NCBI GenBank assembly: GCA_003645605.1
Contig: QNAY01000045.1
Coordinates: 1 to 8,358, forward strand
Direction: 5' to 3'
Length of the DNA stretch: 8,358 nucleotides
Source of the DNA: Thermodesulfobacteriota bacterium
Lineage (GTDB): Bacteria; Desulfobacterota; Dissulfuribacteria; Dissulfuribacterales; UBA3076
Position 1 is the stretch's first letter. Each line of letters opens with the position of its first letter. The translations under genes and the position numbers were made by a program. Below are positions 6,432-8,358 of the stretch, piece after piece. Under the pieces are notes generated by a model. It searched no databases. It saw nothing but the letters and a program-made list of their open reading frames with translations, and had not been told where the DNA came from.

Positions 6432-6449
6432 TGCCTCAAAGTCTTTTAA

Positions 6450-7352
6450 ATGGCTAAATCTCGCTCATCAAAGAACAAAACCCGCAAAAAGAATCTCACA
6501 AGACGTTCTCCCCGTTTATTGTGGCCAATAATAGCCTTGGGAATAACCGGGGCAATTGTGGCCCTTTTATACCTTCTTCCTTTACCTCAGAGCACAGGAC
6601 CAAAAGTCCACCAGCCCTTTGAAGAATTTGATTCCGCACCACCAGTTTCCCGTCCTTCCAAACCATCAAGACCGAAAAGCAAAGCCTCGATGCCTGTAGT
6701 AGCTATACTTATAGACGACATGGGTTATAATCTTCCGATCAACAATCAGCTTCTGAAGTTAGAGGCCCCTCTTTCCTTTTCCTTTCTCCCAACAGCACCT
6801 CATACGCCCAAGCTGGCCAAAAAGGCCAAGGATCTCGGCAAAGATGTCTTAATACACCTGCCTCTGGAGCCTGTTAACAGTGCGATTGACCCTGGTCCCG
6901 GCGTCCTGCGTCTAAGTATGGACTTTGATTCTATGTTACAAATACTCAGAAAGGACCTGGATGCTGTGCCTGGTGCAATCGGAGTAAATAATCACATGGG
7001 TTCTAAATTCACTACAAGTAAAAAGGGCATGGAATTAATTCTTACTGAAATAAAGCGCCGCGGTCTTTTCTTTGTTGACAGCAAGACTACACATGACAGT
7101 GTGGCATATGTAACTGCCAGATCTATGGGGATACCGGCTGCTGAAAGGGCCGTGTTTCTAGACCACGATACTCAAAAGGAATCCATCAGAAGGGAAATCA
7201 AAAAAATGGTAAAATTGTCTATGGAGAATGGATGCGTTCTTGCCATAGGACATCCGACATCTAATACGTGGAAGGTTTTGTATGAGGAACTACCGCAGAT
7301 AAGGAAGCGCGTCAGGATTGTTCCGGTTCATAAGATTCTTGTTGCCCAATAG
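6450..7352 (+). CDS. Divergent polysaccharide deacetylase family protein (YibQ-type)
   Basis: Member of the divergent polysaccharide deacetylase family (PF04748, formerly DUF610), probably envelope-facing; the biochemical role of the family is not settled. The 300-residue protein has a very basic N-terminus (residues 3-22), one membrane helix (about 24-44), a Pro/Ser/Lys-rich linker (about 47-82) and a NodB-like barrel (about 82-300). The barrel shows the family motifs VAILIDDMG (84-92), HLPLEP (136-141), GVNNHMGS (178-185), FFVDS (207-211) and AIGHP (265-269). Asp89/Asp90, His136, His182 and His268 are candidate metal or catalytic positions by family analogy. The gene commonly lies next to ctpA or envC, as here. 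ATG 6450 is the only sensible start, yet there is no clear ribosome binding site before it; the inverted-repeat element ends 18 bases upstream and may have replaced one. Confidence 0.9.
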   Translation: MAKSRSSKNKTRKKNLTRRSPRLLWPIIALGITGAIVALLYLLPLPQSTGPKVHQPFEEFDSAPPVSRPSKPSRPKSKASMPVVAILIDDMGYNLPINNQLLKLEAPLSFSFLPTAPHTPKLAKKAKDLGKDVLIHLPLEPVNSAIDPGPGVLRLSMDFDSMLQILRKDLDAVPGAIGVNNHMGSKFTTSKKGMELILTEIKRRGLFFVDSKTTHDSVAYVTARSMGIPAAERAVFLDHDTQKESIRREIKKMVKLSMENGCVLAIGHPTSNTWKVLYEELPQIRKRVRIVPVHKILVAQ

Positions 7353-7380
7353 AATGTACGACATCCTTCATTCTGTAGTT

Positions 7381-7485
7381 TGTAAGCGTTCACAGGGCAC
7401 CGCATCTGCTTTGTTGTCGGGCACTTGAGAGAGTACGTCTGCGTACCCTCCGCCTCGCATCTGCAGCACCCTGTAAACGCTTACA
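7381..7485. repeat. Imperfect inverted repeat with an internal palindrome
   Basis: The 29-base arms at 7381-7409 and 7457-7485 are near reverse complements. Both begin TGTAAGCGTT and continue ACAGGG, with a few mismatches toward the inner end. At the centre is a small hairpin, GTACG-TCTG-CGTAC (7433-7446), with flanking GAG/CTC pairs. The gene at 6450 ends 28 bases before it and queF begins 94 bases after it. Its outer sequence GTAAACGCTTAC resembles 2942-2953. It is likely a dispersed intergenic element, and could also serve as an attenuating structure between the two genes. Confidence 0.7.
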
Positions 7486-7548
7486 GTTCGGTGGGTTGCG
7501 GCAAAACGGGGTTTATATAAAAACGAACTGTTAAGCTAAAACCTAACG

Positions 7549-7565
7549 GCTAATAGCTAATCGCT
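7549..7565. repeat. Short 7-base-period repeat before queF
   Basis: GCTAATA, GCTAATC, GCT in a row, 15 bases before the queF start, within an AT-rich stretch (7511-7579). No preQ1 riboswitch fold is recognisable in the leader, so queF regulation is not evident here. Confidence 0.35.
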
Positions 7566-7579
7566 CAATTTACCTGGAA

Positions 7580-7987
7580 ATGAAAAAAATGAAATACGGA
7601 GAAAAAGAAATAAAAAATGCCGGGCTTGAATCTTGGCCGAATCCATGCCCTGAACGCGATTATACCATAGAGATAAGTTTCCCGGAATTTACCTGTCTTT
7701 GCCCAAGGTCAGGATATCCTGACTTTGCAACCATAAGAATAACCTATGTTCCAGACCGATTTATAGTGGAACTAAAATCTCTAAAACTCTATCTCAACGG
7801 CTATAGAGATCAATACATTTCGCACGAAGAAGCCGTCAACAAAATTTTCTCAGACCTGACGGAGGTCCTTTCCCCCCGCACTATCAAAGTGGAAGGTGAT
7901 TTTCATCCAAGAGGTAATGTCCACACGGTGATCAAGGTTGAAGGGGGCCCCGGATTACCATCAGAGCTTGTTCCCAGGCAGAAATAG
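7580..7987 (+). CDS. queF: QueF, NADPH-dependent 7-cyano-7-deazaguanine reductase
   Basis: Reduces the nitrile of preQ0 to the amine preQ1 with two NADPH, a cytoplasmic step of queuosine tRNA modification. The 135-residue protein is the short single-domain (YkvM) type with a T-fold. The nucleophile is Cys41 in LCPRSG; Asp48 seven residues on and His82-Glu83 match the B. subtilis Cys55, Asp62 and His96-Glu97 spacing. The QueF signature, which binds substrate, is ELKSLKLY (64-71). The FHPRG motif (108-112) is near the C-terminus. The start is ATG 7580 or ATG 7589; neither has a strong ribosome binding site (CTGGA at 7574-7578 is the best, very close to the first ATG). No other queuosine genes are in the window. 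It is convergent with the nitroreductase gene, with no clear terminator between. Confidence 0.95.
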   Translation: MKKMKYGEKEIKNAGLESWPNPCPERDYTIEISFPEFTCLCPRSGYPDFATIRITYVPDRFIVELKSLKLYLNGYRDQYISHEEAVNKIFSDLTEVLSPRTIKVEGDFHPRGNVHTVIKVEGGPGLPSELVPRQK

Positions 7988-8135
7988 CTGTTTTGCCTTA
8001 TCCTTGTTCAACAGCATAATCCAGACAATTTCATACTAAGGGCGCTTTCTCTGCATATCGCTGCATTGGGGAAAAACTAAAAAAGCCGTAATCCAGTGAC
8101 AGCCCCCGACTTATCGAGAACCTGCGCGATATCTA

Positions 8136-8358
8136 TCACTCCAGCCACGATACCAATTTTTCCGTCTCAACTCTATCGGTTCTAAATTTATTTATAGGGG
8201 ATTCCAAATCTGGATAACCGATTGATAAACCAATCACGAGTCGCTTGGTCTCAGGAATGGAGAGAAAGTTTTTGATCTGCTTGGCATAATCTGTTGAAAA
8301 CGCCTGCGGTACTGTGCCAAGCCCCTTAGCGTGGGCCGCCAACATCAGGCTTTGGGCG
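8136..8358 (-). CDS. Nitroreductase family protein, C-terminal part (cut by window edge)
   Basis: Only the last 74 codons are inside the window; the reading frame runs open to the right edge (AQSLMLAAHAKGLGT before any plausible start), so the first methionine seen at 8345 is internal. The segment LMLAAHAKGLGT is the conserved helix of FMN-dependent nitroreductases, and IPETKRLVIGLSIGYPD followed by PINKFRTDR is the typical C-terminal strand and phosphate-contacting tail. These homodimeric flavoproteins use NAD(P)H to reduce nitro compounds, quinones, enones or flavins; the physiological substrate cannot be told from this end. The TGA stop is at 8136-8138. It is convergent with queF, with a 148-base spacer that shows no strong terminator. 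Confidence 0.85.
   Translation of the reverse strand, partial: AQSLMLAAHAKGLGTVPQAFSTDYAKQIKNFLSIPETKRLVIGLSIGYPDLESPINKFRTDRVETEKLVSWLE

Noticed and set aside
7486..7579. preQ1 riboswitch before queF
   Set aside because: I looked for the small preQ1-I hairpin with its A-rich tail and C-rich loop and did not see it; larger classes cannot be folded by eye.
7987..8015. Terminator hairpin after queF (GCTGTT/AACAGC)
   Set aside because: The stem is only 6 bp with a 17-base loop, and no T-run follows it.
1..8358. CRISPR array, tRNA, rRNA, phage or defence genes
   Set aside because: No regularly spaced direct repeats, tRNA-like cloverleaf, rRNA core sequence, or phage or defence protein motifs were seen on either strand.

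Overview
The window looks like chromosomal DNA of a Gram-negative, probably anaerobic bacterium. My best guess is a Desulfobacterota-type (former Deltaproteobacteria) genome. The reasons are a CtpA protease followed by a YibQ-type deacetylase-fold protein, a NodI/NodJ-type ABC pair, a single-domain QueF, and intergenic spaces filled with imperfect inverted repeats. The phylum call rests on gene style and memory, not on a marker gene, so it is tentative.

Layout. At 1-579 there is a small inverted repeat, a short unrecognised gene (140-397, +) and a 156-bp MITE-like inverted-repeat element sitting on that gene's stop codon. At 580-2749, read leftward, is a tightly overlapping three-gene operon: ABC ATPase (1817-2749), ABC-2 permease (1062-1817) and the tRNA t6A ATPase tsaE (580-1065). 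At 2831-2938 there is another inverted-repeat element. At 2953-4689 (-) lies an AT-rich gene for a membrane-anchored 578-residue protein built from two tandem related modules, resembling the DUF3352 type. Its candidate promoter lies in a 278-bp divergent spacer. Rightward from 4968 follow ctpA (4968-6335), an inverted-repeat spacer, a YibQ-type gene (6450-7352), a further inverted-repeat spacer, and queF (7580-7987). A nitroreductase-family gene (8136-8358, -) enters from the right edge and is cut by it.

How the genes relate. The ABC pair and TsaE are translationally coupled (TGATG and GTGA overlaps) and must be co-expressed, although export and tRNA modification have no obvious functional link. 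CtpA and the YibQ-type protein belong to a conserved envelope and cell-wall neighbourhood; the EnvC-like M23 peptidase that often precedes them is absent. QueF makes preQ1 for queuosine, so two unrelated tRNA-modification genes (t6A and Q) fall in this window.

No defence system, CRISPR, prophage, rRNA or tRNA is visible. The least ordinary features are the five inverted-repeat elements, which look like different families and fill most non-operonic intergenic spaces, and the internally duplicated, AT-rich membrane protein. I see no convincing evidence of a wholly new multi-gene system.
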